In this document: piece by piece, positions 17,214 to 26,079 of the stretch
Position numbering within the stretch: the first letter of the stretch is position 1
Layout: each line of letters opens with the position of its first letter
Source of the DNA: Streptomyces sp. CBMA123
GTDB lineage: Bacteria; Actinomycetota; Actinomycetes; Streptomycetales; Streptomycetaceae
Direction of reading: 5' to 3'
NCBI RefSeq assembly: GCF_014596465.1
Contig: NZ_MECK01000290.1
Coordinates: 1 to 51,881 of the forward strand
DNA: 51,881 nucleotides
The notes under the pieces: generated by a model
What the model was told of the DNA's origin: nothing
The model's input: the letters and a program-made list of their open reading frames with translations, nothing else
Database searches by the model: none
Position numbers and translations under genes: made by a program

Positions 17214-17476
17214 GGGTCTCTCCTCGGTCTGGGCCTGCGGCATTGCAGATTCCGGCGCCATGGTACGTCGGCGGATCCGGCCTACGAAGGGTGCCGAGTG
17301 GCCGGGCCCGGAGCGGCACCGTCCACTGGTGGCGGAATGCGCGCCGCCCTGCGGGGGCTCGCGCGTACCGTGCCAGGGTAGCCGCAACACTGCCGGGATC
17401 GACAGGTGCTGCCCGCTCACGCGATGAAATCCGCATGCGTTTTCCCGGAGCGCGACGAAATCAGCAGTTTCCACGC

Positions 17477-17505
17477 TTGCGAACAGAGGAACGATCAGGC
17501 ACAGT
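17477..17505 (+). promoter_or_regulatory. candidate leaderless promoter of the Lrp regulator gene
   Basis: TTGCGA (17477-17482), a 17-nt spacer, then CACAGT (17500-17505), 6 nt before GTG 17512. This geometry puts transcription start on or next to the start codon and fits the lack of a Shine-Dalgarno sequence. The rest of the 298-nt spacer to the divergent aldehyde dehydrogenase gene holds no clear gene. Confidence 0.4.
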
Positions 17506-17511
17506 GGCCGC

Positions 17512-17985
17512 GTGGCCAACCGCGACCGGAACGCCAGCGTTCCCCTCGACGCCGCCTCCAAGGCGATCATCGAGCAGCTCCAGGAGGACGGGCGCCGCCC
17601 GTACGCCGCCATCGGCAAGGCCGTCGGCCTGTCCGAGGCAGCCGTACGTCAGCGCGTGCAGAAGCTGCTCGACCAAGGCGTGATGCAGATCGTCGCCGTC
17701 ACGGACCCGCTCACCGTCGGCTTCACCCGCCAGGCGATGGTCGGCATCCGGGTCGAGGGCGACATCGAGCCCGTCGCCGACGCGCTGGCCGCCCTCGACG
17801 AGGTCGACTACGTCGTCTGCACCGCAGGCTCGTTCGATCTGCTGGCCGAACTGGTCTGCGAGGACGACGAACACCTGCTCGAAATGATCAACAAGCGCAT
17901 CCGCGCGCTTCCCGGCGTGCGGAGCACCGAGAGCTTCGTTTACCTGAAGCTCCGGAAACAGACCTACACCTGGGGCACCCGATGA
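17512..17985 (+). CDS. Lrp/AsnC-family transcriptional regulator
   Basis: A 157-residue regulator. An N-terminal winged helix-turn-helix (about 10-62) includes LDAASKAIIEQLQEDGRRPY, IGKAVGLSEAAVRQRVQKL and an Ile-rich hinge. A C-terminal RAM ligand-binding domain (about 75-150) includes MVGIRVEGDIEPVADAL and ALPGVRSTESFVYLKL. Such proteins form octamers and sense amino acids or related molecules. Its stop overlaps the aminotransferase start by ATGA, so the two are co-translated, and it is divergent from an aldehyde dehydrogenase gene. Local control of polyamine catabolism is the likely role (inference). GTG 17512 has no clear ribosome-binding site. Confidence 0.92.
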   Translation: MANRDRNASVPLDAASKAIIEQLQEDGRRPYAAIGKAVGLSEAAVRQRVQKLLDQGVMQIVAVTDPLTVGFTRQAMVGIRVEGDIEPVADALAALDEVDYVVCTAGSFDLLAELVCEDDEHLLEMINKRIRALPGVRSTESFVYLKLRKQTYTWGTR

Positions 17986-19376
17986 CAGCCGACCCGGCGC
18001 AGAAGGACCTTTCCAAGACCGCCTACGACCACCTGTGGATGCACTTCACCCGCATGTCGTCGTACGAGAACTCCCCCGTGCCGACCATCGTCAAGGGCGA
18101 GGGCACCTACGTCTGGGACGACAAGGGCCGCAAGTACCTCGACGGCCTGGCCGGCCTGTTCGTCGTCCAGGCCGGTCACGGCCGCGAGGAGCTCGCCGAG
18201 GCCGCCGCCAAGCAGGCCAAGGAGCTCGCCTTCTTCCCGGTGTGGAGCTACGCCCACCCGAAGGCCGTCGAGCTGGCCGAGCGGCTGGCCCACTACGCCC
18301 CGGGCGACCTGAACAAGGTCTTCTTCTCCACCGGTGGCGGCGAGGCCGTCGAGACCGCCTGGAAGCTCGCCAAGCAGTACTTCAAGCTGACCGGCAAGCC
18401 GACCAAGTACAAGGTCATCTCGCGTGCCGTCGCCTACCACGGCACGCCGCAGGGCGCGCTGTCCATCACCGGCCTGCCGGGCCTGAAGGCCCCGTTCGAG
18501 CCGCTGGTGCCGGGCACCCACAAGGCCCCGAACACCAACATCTACCGCGCCCCGGCCTTCCTGGCCGGCCCCGACGGCACGGTCGACCCCGAGGCCTACG
18601 GCCGCTGGTGCGCCGACGAGATCGAGGTGGCCATCCTCAACGAGGGCGCCGAGACCGTCGCCGCCGTCTTCGTCGAGCCGGTGCAGAACGCCGGCGGCTG
18701 CTTCCCGCCGCCGCCCGGGTACTTCCAGCGCCTGCGCGAGATCTGCGACCGCCACGACGTGCTGCTGGTCTCGGACGAGGTCATCTGCGCCTTCGGCCGC
18801 CTCGGCACCATGTTCGGCGCCGACAAGTTCGGCTACCAGCCCGACATGATCACCTGCGCCAAGGGCATGACCTCGGGCTACTCCCCGATCGGCGCCACCA
18901 TCATCTCGGACCGCCTCGCCGAGCCGTTCTACAAGGGTGACAACACCTTCCTGCACGGCTACACCTTCGGTGGGCACCCGGTCTCCTCCGCGGTGGCGCT
19001 GGCCAACCTCGACATCTTCGAGCGCGAGGGCCTCAACCAGCACGTGCTCGACAACGAGGCCGCGTTCCTGGGCACCCTGAACAAGCTGCGCGACCTGCCG
19101 ATCGTCGGCGATGTCCGCGGCAACGGGTACTTCTACGGCATCGAGCTCGTGAAGGACAAGGTCACCAAGGAGTCGTTCAACGACGACGAGGTCGAGCGCG
19201 TGCTCTACGGCTTCCTGTCGAAGGCCCTCTTCGACAACGGCCTGTACTGCCGCGCCGACGACCGTGGCGACCCGGTCGTCCAGCTGGCCCCGCCGCTGAT
19301 CTCCGACCAGTCGACCTTCGACGAGATCGAGCAGATCCTGCGGACCAGCCTCACCGACGCGTGGGCGAAGATCTGA
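17982..19376 (+). CDS. class III aminotransferase, probable polyamine/GABA transaminase
   Basis: A 464-residue PLP-dependent transaminase, distinct from the one at 14270-15628. It has LDGLAGLFVVQAGHGREEL near residue 50, STGGGEAVETAWKLAKQYF, AVAYHGTPQGALSITG, the DEVICAFGRLGTMFGADKF segment, and the Schiff-base Lys in ITCAKGMTSGYSPIGA. The family includes putrescine:pyruvate and GABA:pyruvate transaminases. ATG 17982 overlaps the stop of the Lrp regulator gene by four bases, so expression is coupled to it. A 13-bp terminator hairpin follows 27 nt after the stop. Together with the divergent aldehyde dehydrogenase it can carry putrescine to GABA. Exact substrate is inferred. Confidence 0.88.
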   Translation: MTADPAQKDLSKTAYDHLWMHFTRMSSYENSPVPTIVKGEGTYVWDDKGRKYLDGLAGLFVVQAGHGREELAEAAAKQAKELAFFPVWSYAHPKAVELAERLAHYAPGDLNKVFFSTGGGEAVETAWKLAKQYFKLTGKPTKYKVISRAVAYHGTPQGALSITGLPGLKAPFEPLVPGTHKAPNTNIYRAPAFLAGPDGTVDPEAYGRWCADEIEVAILNEGAETVAAVFVEPVQNAGGCFPPPPGYFQRLREICDRHDVLLVSDEVICAFGRLGTMFGADKFGYQPDMITCAKGMTSGYSPIGATIISDRLAEPFYKGDNTFLHGYTFGGHPVSSAVALANLDIFEREGLNQHVLDNEAAFLGTLNKLRDLPIVGDVRGNGYFYGIELVKDKVTKESFNDDEVERVLYGFLSKALFDNGLYCRADDRGDPVVQLAPPLISDQSTFDEIEQILRTSLTDAWAKI

Positions 19377-19402
19377 CCTCCTGAGCCTTCTTCCCCACCC
19401 TC

Positions 19403-19444
19403 CGCCGAAGGGCGGTCCCGCTCCCGCGGGGCCGCCCTTCGGCG
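19403..19444 (+). terminator. terminator of the lrp-aminotransferase operon
   Basis: CGCCGAAGGGCGG (19403-19415) pairs perfectly with CCGCCCTTCGGCG (19432-19444) in a 13-bp stem, followed by TTC. It lies 27 nt after the aminotransferase stop. The loop is 16 nt. Confidence 0.8.
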
Positions 19445-19471
19445 TTCACACCACCGGCACGGAACATCACA

Positions 19472-19567
19472 GTCGTACGACCAAACATGCCTGAATGCGG
19501 GTGATTTGCCCGTGATGGCCCAGAGCGCCGCAACCGCGACCGGCCCCGGTCGTTCTAATCTGACGAC
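19472..19567. promoter_or_regulatory. candidate operator pair upstream of the ABC exporter genes
   Basis: The perfect palindrome GTCGTACGAC (19472-19481) and a spaced version of the same half-sites, GTCGT-N9-ACGAC (19549-19567), lie 122 and 36 nt before the ATP-binding gene. TAATCT lies between the downstream half-sites and could be a -10 box. Shared half-sites suggest one regulator, but this is inference. Confidence 0.35.
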
Positions 19568-19602
19568 TGTCATATCCCTGCGGCCACCCAGGATGGAACC
19601 TC

Positions 19603-20358
19603 ATGTCAGCGGCACCGCCTGACAACGACGTGCTGTGGGCCCGAGGGATCGTCAAGTCCCACTCCGGCACCCCCGCCCTGCGCGGCATCTCCATCGGCGT
19701 CCGCGAGGGCGAGGTGCTCGCCGTCACCGGCCCCCGCGGCTGCGGCAAGAGCACCCTGCTCGGCTGCCTCTCCGCCCAGCTCCCGGTCGACGAGGGCGAG
19801 GTCTGGTTCAACAGCGCCCCCGTCCACACCCTCGGCCGGGCCGGCCGCGAACGCCTCCGCCGCGACCGCTTCGGCTTCGTCGGCTCCGAGCCGCACCTGG
19901 TGCCCGAACTGACCGCCCGCGAGAACGTCGCCCTGCCGCTGCTGCTCGCCGGCGCCGGCAACAAGGCCGCCTACACCGCCGCCGACGAATGGCTGGAACG
20001 CCTCGACGTCGGCGAGATCGCCCGGCAGCGCCCCGACCGGCTGGTCCAGAGCCAGCGCCAGCGGATCGCCGTGGCCCGCGCCCTCGCCCCGCTGCCACCC
20101 GTCGTCTTCGCCGACGACCCCACCGCCCCGCTGCACCGCGAGGCCGCCGACCAGGTCCTGCGGATACTGACCAGCGCGGCCCGCTCGCACCAGCTCACCC
20201 TCGTCCTGGCCACCCACGACCCCGAGCTCGTCCGGTTCGCGGACCGCGCCGTCGCCCTCGTCGACGGACGGCTCACCGCACCCGCCGCCCCCGTCCCGCG
20301 CGGCACCGCCGCCCCCGGCACGGCCGGTGCCTCCGCCGTCACGGCCACCCGCCGCTGA
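19603..20358 (+). CDS. ABC transporter ATP-binding protein with altered motifs
   Basis: A 251-residue ATPase subunit of a LolD/MacB-like exporter. Walker A GPRGCGKST (about 43-51) is intact, as is the switch His in LATHDPELV. The signature, normally LSGGQ, reads LVQSQRQR. The Walker B Glu is replaced by Asp (VVFADDPTAPLH), and the D-loop is APLH rather than GALD. ATP may be bound but hydrolysis could be slow, or these substitutions may be a subfamily feature. A Pro/Ala-rich tail of about 30 residues follows. ATG 19603 precedes the permease gene by 48 nt on the same strand, so they form a pair. Substrate unknown. Confidence 0.85.
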   Translation: MSAAPPDNDVLWARGIVKSHSGTPALRGISIGVREGEVLAVTGPRGCGKSTLLGCLSAQLPVDEGEVWFNSAPVHTLGRAGRERLRRDRFGFVGSEPHLVPELTARENVALPLLLAGAGNKAAYTAADEWLERLDVGEIARQRPDRLVQSQRQRIAVARALAPLPPVVFADDPTAPLHREAADQVLRILTSAARSHQLTLVLATHDPELVRFADRAVALVDGRLTAPAAPVPRGTAAPGTAGASAVTATRR

Positions 20359-20406
20359 CGAAGCCGGGAGCGTGTCCTGTGGGTCCTCGCCGCTGAAAGA
20401 GTCGAC

Positions 20407-21558
20407 GTGTTCTACCTCCGTCTGGCCCGGGGCTACCGGGTGCCCGACCTCGGCCGCTGGCTGCTCACCGCACTGGCGGCCGCCGTCGTCGCCGCCTTCC
20501 TGCTGCGCTCCCTCGGCCGGGCGCTGAGCGACCCGCTCGGCGGCGCCGACGCCCTGGTGCGACTGCTCTGGTGCCTGCCCCCGCTCGCCGCCGTCGCCTG
20601 GTTCGCCGCCGTCGCCGCCCGCTCGGTGCCCGCCCGGCGCCCCGAGCGGATGGCCGGCCTCACCGCCGCCGGGGCCGGCTCCCGCCGGATCCGCACCCTG
20701 ATCGCCGGCGAGGTCGCCCTCGCCTGCACCCTCGGCAGCGTGCTCACCCTGCTGGTCTTCCTGGTGCTGCGCAACGACATCGCCGGGCCCTCGCTCGCCC
20801 CCGACCTCGGCATGGGCGTGCCGCTGCCGGCCGCCGCGCCGGTCACCCTGCTCACCCTGGTCCCGCTCACCGCGGGCCTCGCCGCCGGCTGCGCGGTGCC
20901 CGTCGCCGAAACCCTGCCCGGCGGCCGCACCCACGGCCGGACCGACTTCGGCCCGCTGCGGATCGCCGTACCGGTCGGACTGGTCGTCATCGGCGCCGCA
21001 CTCGAACTCATCGCGCTGCGCCCCGGCGCCCCCGCCGACGGCCGTCCGATCCACCTGCCGGCCGGACTCGGCAGCACCAGCACCGCCGCCCTCGGCGGCT
21101 GGACCGCCAGTGCGCTCGGCCTCGCCCTGCTCACCGGCCCGCTGCTCGCCTGGACCGGGCGGCTGCTCGCCCTCGGCCGGCCCACCCCACTGCGACTGCT
21201 GGCCGGACGCGGCCTCACCGCCCAGGCCCGCCGGCTCGGCCCGCCACTGGCCGTCCTCACCCTGGTCGTCGCCCTGGTGCTGACCACCGTCCGCTACTGG
21301 ATCGGCACCCCCGACAGCGCCGACGCGCTGCCCGCCGTCGAGGCCTGCCTGGTGCTCGGCTGCGCGGCCGCCGCGGTGATCGCCCGGCTCGCCGAGGTCC
21401 GCACCGACCGACGGGAGATCACCGACGCGCTGCTGCGCCTCGGTGCCTCCCCCCGGCTGCTGTTCGGCGCGGTCGCGCTGCGCACCCTCGCGGTGGGCAC
21501 CACCCTACTGCTGACCGGCGGGGCGACCGCCGCACTGGCGGCCGCCGGGCTGCGCTAG
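20407..21558 (+). CDS. ABC transporter permease, FtsX-like membrane protein
   Basis: A 383-residue, strongly hydrophobic membrane protein. Hydrophobic segments start at about residues 20 (LLTALAAAVVAAFLL), 50, 100, 145, 178, 225, 275 and 310, with a final one at about 365 that ends the protein. Short positively charged loops (SRRIRTLIAGE, RTDRREITDALLRLGAS) are typical of FtsX/MacB-type exporter permeases and are likely contact points for the ATPase encoded just upstream. GTG 20407 is preceded by a weak AAAGAG. The function (peptide, lipid or drug export, or mechanosignalling) cannot be told from sequence. The gene is convergent with rlmN, only 47 nt apart. Confidence 0.75.
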   Translation: MFYLRLARGYRVPDLGRWLLTALAAAVVAAFLLRSLGRALSDPLGGADALVRLLWCLPPLAAVAWFAAVAARSVPARRPERMAGLTAAGAGSRRIRTLIAGEVALACTLGSVLTLLVFLVLRNDIAGPSLAPDLGMGVPLPAAAPVTLLTLVPLTAGLAAGCAVPVAETLPGGRTHGRTDFGPLRIAVPVGLVVIGAALELIALRPGAPADGRPIHLPAGLGSTSTAALGGWTASALGLALLTGPLLAWTGRLLALGRPTPLRLLAGRGLTAQARRLGPPLAVLTLVVALVLTTVRYWIGTPDSADALPAVEACLVLGCAAAAVIARLAEVRTDRREITDALLRLGASPRLLFGAVALRTLAVGTTLLLTGGATAALAAAGLR

Positions 21559-21570
21559 CTCCCGCTCGGT

Positions 21571-21616
21571 TCCTCAGCCCGCCGGTCCCTCAGCCCGCCG
21601 CTTCCTCAGCCCGCCG
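21571..21616. repeat. three 16-bp-period tandem repeats spanning the rlmN stop codon
   Basis: TCCTCAGCCCGCCG-like units begin at 21571, 21587 and 21603. The third contains the rlmN stop (TGA on the minus strand, 21606-21608), and the two others copy that end of the gene, stop included, into the spacer between the convergent permease and rlmN genes. Confidence 0.85.
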
Positions 21617-22706
21617 CGGCGAGCTGGCCGCAGGCGCCGTCGATCTCCTGGCCGCGGGTGTCCCGGACGGTCGTCGGCACGCCGTGCGACTGCAGCCGGC
21701 GGACGAACTCGCGCTCGTCCTCGGGCCGGGAGGCGGTCCACTTGGAACCAGGGGTCGGGTTCAGCGGGATCAGGTTGACGTGCACCCGGTGGTTCTTGAT
21801 CAGTCGGCCGAGCAGGTCGGCGCGCCACGCCTGGTCGTTGATGTCCTTGATCAACGCGTACTCGATGGAGATCCGGCGACCGGACTTCTCCGCGTAGTTC
21901 CAGGCCGCGTCCAGCACCTCGGCGACCTTCCACCGGGTGTTCACCGGGACCAGTTCGTCGCGCAGCTCGTCGTCCGGAGCGTGCAGCGACAGCGCCAGCC
22001 GGCAGCTGAGACCCTCGTCGGCCAGCCGGTTCATCGCCGGAACGAGACCGACCGTGGAAACGGTGACGCCGCGCTGGGACAGACCGAAGCCGTCCGGCGC
22101 CGGGTCGGTCAGCCGGCGGATCGCGGCCAGCACCCGGTTGTAGTTGGCCAGCGGCTCGCCCATGCCCATGAAGACCACGTTGGACAGCCGCGCCTCGCCG
22201 CCCGGGATCTCACCGGCCTTGAGCGCGCGCATCCCGGCGGCGATCTGCTCGACGATCTCGCCGGTGGACAGGTTGCGGGTCAGCCCCGCCTGGCCGGTGG
22301 CGCAGAACGGGCAGTTCATGCCGCAGCCGGCCTGCGAACTGATGCACATGGTGACCCGGTCCGGGTAGCGCATCAGCACCGACTCGACGAGCGTGCCGTC
22401 GAACAGCTTCCACAGCGTCTTGCGGGTGGCGTCGTCGTCACAGGACACGTGCCGCACCACCGACATCAGCTCGGGCAGCAGGCTCTCGGTGAGCTTCTCC
22501 CGGCTGGCGGCGGGGATGTCCGTCCAGCTCGCCGGGTCGTTCGACATCCGGCCGAAGTAGTGGTTGGAGAGCTGCTTGGCGCGGAACGGCTGCTCGCCCA
22601 GCTCGGCGACGGCCTCCTTGCGCTCGGCGGGGCTCAGGTCGGCGAGGTGTCGCGGGGGCTTGGCGCCGCGCGGCGCGACAAAGGTGAGTTCTCCGGGCTT
22701 AGGCAT
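21606..22706 (-). CDS. rlmN: 23S rRNA (adenine-C2) methyltransferase RlmN
   Basis: A 366-residue radical SAM enzyme that methylates C2 of A2503 in 23S rRNA, and A37 in some tRNAs. The iron-sulfur cluster motif CGMNCPFC (CxxxCxxC) is near residue 128-135. Also present are [10 protein letters not shown], the SAM-binding [12 protein letters not shown], and a C-terminal catalytic Cys in [11 protein letters not shown]. The second catalytic Cys is expected in this C-terminal loop, consistent with family length. ATG 22706 starts [12 protein letters not shown]. It is separated from cdsA by a terminator. Its 3' end is followed by tandem copies of its final codons. Confidence 0.96.
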   Translation of the reverse strand: MPKPGELTFVAPRGAKPPRHLADLSPAERKEAVAELGEQPFRAKQLSNHYFGRMSNDPASWTDIPAASREKLTESLLPELMSVVRHVSCDDDATRKTLWKLFDGTLVESVLMRYPDRVTMCISSQAGCGMNCPFCATGQAGLTRNLSTGEIVEQIAAGMRALKAGEIPGGEARLSNVVFMGMGEPLANYNRVLAAIRRLTDPAPDGFGLSQRGVTVSTVGLVPAMNRLADEGLSCRLALSLHAPDDELRDELVPVNTRWKVAEVLDAAWNYAEKSGRRISIEYALIKDINDQAWRADLLGRLIKNHRVHVNLIPLNPTPGSKWTASRPEDEREFVRRLQSHGVPTTVRDTRGQEIDGACGQLAAAG

Positions 22707-22733
22707 GGTTGTTCCAGTGTCGCAGACGCGCGA

Positions 22734-22762
22734 GGGCCCCGGACGCCTGGCGTCCGGGGCCC
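22734..22762 (-). terminator. terminator of the frr-cdsA operon
   Basis: A perfect 13-bp stem, 22734-22746 with 22750-22762 (GGGCCCCGGACGC and complement), with a 3-nt loop, 17 nt past the cdsA stop and 27 nt before rlmN. One of the strongest hairpins in the window. Confidence 0.85.
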
Positions 22763-22779
22763 GTGCTCGGATCCGCGGG

Positions 22780-24399
22780 TCAGCTTCCGACGAAGGCCGC
22801 CAGCAGCAGCCAGACCACCGGAGCGGTCGGCAGCAGCGAGTCCAGCCGGTCCATGATCCCGCCGTGGCCGGGCAGCAGGGTGCCCATGTCCTTGATCCCG
22901 AGGTCGCGCTTGATCATCGACTCGCCCAGGTCGCCCAGAGTCGCGGTGACCGCGGCACAGCCGCCCAGGATCAGGCCCTGCCACCAGCTGCCGCCGTCGA
23001 TGATCAGCTGCATCAGCAGGGCGCCCGCCAGCATCGACAGGCCGATACCGCCGGCCAGGCCCTCGCGGGTCTTGCCGGGGCTGATCGTCGGGGCCAGCTT
23101 GGTCCTGCCGAACTTGTAGCCCACCGCGTAGGCACCGGTGTCGCTGCAGATCGTGACGATCAGGAAGAGCACGATCCGTTGGGGGCCGTCGTCGGCCGCC
23201 AGCATCATCGCCACGAAGGTCGCCAGGAACGGCACGTAGAAGGCGGTGAACACACCCGCCGTTATGTCGCGCAGGTAGTTCTCCGGTGGCGCGGCCATCC
23301 GCCAGACCATCACCGCCAGCCCGGTCAGCGCGAGCGAGGCCGCAGCCCACTGGACGCCGGCCCAGTAGCCGGTGGCGACCATCGCGATGCCGCCCACCAC
23401 CAGCGGGATCAGCGGCACCTTGATCTGCTTGCGCTCGGCGAGCCGGCTGGTCAGCTCCCAGCTGCCGACCGCGACCGCGGCCATCACGACGAACAGGAAC
23501 AGCGCCTTGACCACGAACAGCGTGGCGACGATCACCACGCCGAGGCCCACCCCCACGCCTATGGCGGCTTGGAGGTTACGGCCACCGCGCTGCTTGCGCG
23601 GCTCCGGCTGCGGGGCGGGCTGGGCGGCCACGGGTGTCTCCTGCCCTGGATGGGACGACGGCACGAAGGGGGGCTGCCCGGCCGCCCAGTGGCTCTGCGG
23701 CGGCGCGGGATGCACCGGAGCCCCCGGGTACGGCCGGGCGCCGTGGCCGGGGGCGGGGGTGACGTCGTCGGATATCGCGCGCAGCACGACCGTCTCCGTC
23801 ACTCCGGGCGGCGCCGTCTCGGGCTGCTCGTCCCGGAACAGCGGGCCGCCCATCCGACCGGGCTCCCGGGCCTGATCCGTACCGGGGTCGGCGGGCGCGC
23901 CGGGGGCGGTCGGCCGACCGTGCGCCGGGTGCCGGCCGGGGGCCGGGTGCTGACCCGGGCCCGGGTACTGGCCGGGGGCCGGGTACCCGCCGGGCGCCGC
24001 CGACGCGCCCTGGGCCGGGCCGTGGTCGGGCGCGCCGGGGTGCGGGCCGGGATCGGCCGGTACGGGAGGCATGACCTGAGTCTCCTCCGCGTCGCCGCCC
24101 CAGTACACCGGAGGCTGCTGCGAGTGATCCGAACGGAGGGCCCGGTCGCCCGGCACGTCCTGGTGGGCGGCCCGGTCGCCGGGGCGCCCGGGGATGGGCT
24201 GCGCCTGGTCCGGCGCGCCGGGAACGGGCCGACCGGGAGCCGGCCGGCCCTGCTCCGGCGCCGGGTGCTCGCCGTACCCCGGCGCCGGACTGGCCGGCGG
24301 CCGGGGTGCCTGCGCCTGCGGCTGCGGCGCCGGACGATAGGGCTGGAACTGCTGGTCGGACGGGCCCCAGTAGCCAGGGGCGTCAGGGGCGTCGTTCAT
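22780..24399 (-). CDS. cdsA: phosphatidate cytidylyltransferase with long disordered N-terminus
   Basis: Makes CDP-diacylglycerol from CTP and phosphatidic acid in the membrane, the branch point for phospholipid synthesis. Of its 539 residues about the first 270 are Pro/Gly/Gln-rich and disordered, including [20 protein letters not shown] repeats from 18-bp-like DNA repeats near 23924-23990. The catalytic membrane domain follows, with about eight helices from [15 protein letters not shown] onward. The family signature is near the C-terminus, [21 protein letters not shown] with a following MDRLD. ATG 24399 overlaps the frr stop by one base (TGATG). Confidence 0.93.
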   Translation of the reverse strand: MNDAPDAPGYWGPSDQQFQPYRPAPQPQAQAPRPPASPAPGYGEHPAPEQGRPAPGRPVPGAPDQAQPIPGRPGDRAAHQDVPGDRALRSDHSQQPPVYWGGDAEETQVMPPVPADPGPHPGAPDHGPAQGASAAPGGYPAPGQYPGPGQHPAPGRHPAHGRPTAPGAPADPGTDQAREPGRMGGPLFRDEQPETAPPGVTETVVLRAISDDVTPAPGHGARPYPGAPVHPAPPQSHWAAGQPPFVPSSHPGQETPVAAQPAPQPEPRKQRGGRNLQAAIGVGVGLGVVIVATLFVVKALFLFVVMAAVAVGSWELTSRLAERKQIKVPLIPLVVGGIAMVATGYWAGVQWAAASLALTGLAVMVWRMAAPPENYLRDITAGVFTAFYVPFLATFVAMMLAADDGPQRIVLFLIVTICSDTGAYAVGYKFGRTKLAPTISPGKTREGLAGGIGLSMLAGALLMQLIIDGGSWWQGLILGGCAAVTATLGDLGESMIKRDLGIKDMGTLLPGHGGIMDRLDSLLPTAPVVWLLLAAFVGS

Positions 24400-24956
24400 C
24401 AGACCTCGAGCAGCTCGGCTTCCTTGTGCTTCAGCAGCTCGTCGACCTGGGTCACGTACTTGGCCGTGGTGTCGTCGAGCTCCTTCTCGGCGCGGCGGCC
24501 GTCGTCCTCGCCGACCTCACCGTCCTTGACCAGCTTGTCGATGGCGTCCTTGGCCTTGCGGCGCACCGAACGGATCGAGACCTTGGCGTCCTCGCCCTTG
24601 GTGCGGGCGATCTTGATGAACTCGCGCCGGCGCTCCTCGGTCAGCTCCGGCAGCACCACCCGGATGATGGAGCCGTCGTTCGACGGGTTGACACCCAGGT
24701 CGGAGTCGCGGATCGCCTGCTCGATGGCCTTCAGAGCGGTCTTGTCGAACGGCGAGACGACCGCCATCCGGGGCTCCGGCACCGAGAACGAGGCCAGCTG
24801 GTTGATCGGCGTCACGGCGCCGTAGTACTCGGCGACGATCTTGGCAAACATCGCCGGGTGGGCCCGGCCGGTGCGGATGGCCGCGAGGTCGTCCTTGGCG
24901 ACGACGACGGCCTTCTCCATCTTCTCCTCGGCCTCGAGGAGGGTCTCTTCGATCAC
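24399..24956 (-). CDS. frr: ribosome recycling factor
   Basis: A 185-residue protein that splits post-termination ribosomes with EF-G. Typical features are the N-terminal helix ([22 protein letters not shown]), [13 protein letters not shown] near residue 25, and [20 protein letters not shown] near 103. Length equals the family norm. GTG 24956 is chosen with GGGAG about 8 nt upstream. An earlier in-frame start ([12 protein letters not shown]) is not needed. It forms an operon with cdsA (one-base overlap) and follows pyrH by 96 nt, where a weak 7-bp hairpin (24993-24999 with 25012-25018) lies. Confidence 0.96.
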   Translation of the reverse strand: MIEETLLEAEEKMEKAVVVAKDDLAAIRTGRAHPAMFAKIVAEYYGAVTPINQLASFSVPEPRMAVVSPFDKTALKAIEQAIRDSDLGVNPSNDGSIIRVVLPELTEERRREFIKIARTKGEDAKVSIRSVRRKAKDAIDKLVKDGEVGEDDGRRAEKELDDTTAKYVTQVDELLKHKEAELLEV

Positions 24957-25052
24957 TGTGGTCTCCCTGTCCGGTTCATCTGCTGTTGTCCCGACCGGCG
25001 TCGGCATCGGGGCCGGTCGCGGCGGACGCCGCCCCGCACGGCTGGTTGCTGC

Positions 25053-25817
25053 TCAGGCCCGGACAGAATCCTGGCTGATGAGTGTGCCGATCTTCTCACT
25101 CTTCACCGCACGCGCGATATTGCCCTCCGCCAGCAGTTCGAAGACCAGCATCGGGAGGTTGTTGTCCTTGCACAGCGTGATCGCGGTGAGGTCGGCGACC
25201 TTGAGGTCGCGCGCGATGACCTCGGAGTACTCCAGCGCGTCGAACTTCACCGCGTCCGGGTTGGTCCGGGGGTCGGAGTCGTAGACGCCGTCCACGCCGT
25301 TCTTGCCCATCAGCAGGACGTCGGCGTGGATCTCCAGGGCGCGCTGGACGGCCGTGGTGTCGGTGGAGAAGTACGGCATGCCCATACCGGCCCCGAAGAT
25401 CACCACCCGGCCCTTCTCCAGGTGCCGGACGGCCCGCAGCGGCAGGTACGGCTCGGCGACCTGGCCCATGGTGATGGCGGTCTGGACCCGGGTCTCGATG
25501 CCCTCCTTGACCAGGAAGTCCTGCAGCGCCAGGCAGTTCATGACGGTGCCGAGCATGCCCATGTAGTCGGAACGGGCCCGGTCCATGCCGCGGACCTGCA
25601 GCTCGGCGCCCCGGAAGAAGTTGCCGCCGCCGATGACCACCGCGACCTCGGTACCGGCGCGGACGACCGTGGCGATCTCACGGGCGATCGCGTGCACGAC
25701 GTCCGGGTCGACGCCGAGCCCGCCACCACCGGCGAAGGCTTCACCGGACAGCTTGAGCAGCACCCGGCGGCGCGAGCCCGCCTTGGGGTCCTGCGCGGTC
25801 TCCTGCGTCTCCTGCAT
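25053..25817 (-). CDS. pyrH: UMP kinase
   Basis: Phosphorylates UMP to UDP with ATP; a hexameric amino acid kinase-family enzyme in the cytosol. The 254-residue protein begins with a 16-residue actinomycete extension, then [15 protein letters not shown] (about 17-31), [13 protein letters not shown] near 61, [19 protein letters not shown] near 85, and [14 protein letters not shown], the nucleotide-binding region. ATG 25817 has AAAGGAG 6 nt upstream. Its position between tsf and frr is the conserved bacterial arrangement. Two hairpins in the 262-nt spacer separate it from tsf. Confidence 0.96.
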   Translation of the reverse strand: MQETQETAQDPKAGSRRRVLLKLSGEAFAGGGGLGVDPDVVHAIAREIATVVRAGTEVAVVIGGGNFFRGAELQVRGMDRARSDYMGMLGTVMNCLALQDFLVKEGIETRVQTAITMGQVAEPYLPLRAVRHLEKGRVVIFGAGMGMPYFSTDTTAVQRALEIHADVLLMGKNGVDGVYDSDPRTNPDAVKFDALEYSEVIARDLKVADLTAITLCKDNNLPMLVFELLAEGNIARAVKSEKIGTLISQDSVRA

Positions 25818-25888
25818 GGACTTCTCCTTTATTGCACCTGCTGGCTCACAGGCCTGGGCGTGCGGGTGCCCGGTCTGCGTGTACACGA

Positions 25889-25944
25889 GAGGAGGCCACT
25901 GCCGCGGGAACCGGTTCGGTGTCCTGCACGGCAATGGCCTCCTC
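25889..25944 (-). terminator. long hairpin between tsf and pyrH
   Basis: A 16-bp stem with one mismatch: 25889-25904 pairs with 25929-25944 around a 24-nt loop that itself contains ACCGGT. It lies 72 nt before pyrH. It may terminate transcription from rpsB-tsf or regulate pyrH. There is no T-run. Confidence 0.55.
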
Positions 25945-26009
25945 GTCGTTCATGGTGCCGACACGGCCCGCCCATGGACGGTTGGCGCTGGGTGAGCCCG
26001 TTCGGCGTT

Positions 26010-26033
26010 CCGCCCGCCCTGGTCAGCGGGCGG
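26010..26033 (-). terminator. terminator after tsf
   Basis: CCGCCCGC (26010-26017) pairs with GCGGGCGG (26026-26033) around an 8-nt loop, 46 nt past the tsf stop codon. Confidence 0.6.
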
Positions 26034-26079
26034 GGGCGGTTCCCAGCCTAAAGGGGCCGGGGACCAGGTGGAACGTGGC

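Noticed and set aside
19603..21558. ABC pair plus AbiEii-like or SprT-like genes as a defence island
   Set aside because: The genes lie 17-40 kb apart among housekeeping operons, with no recombinase, effector or shift in base composition.
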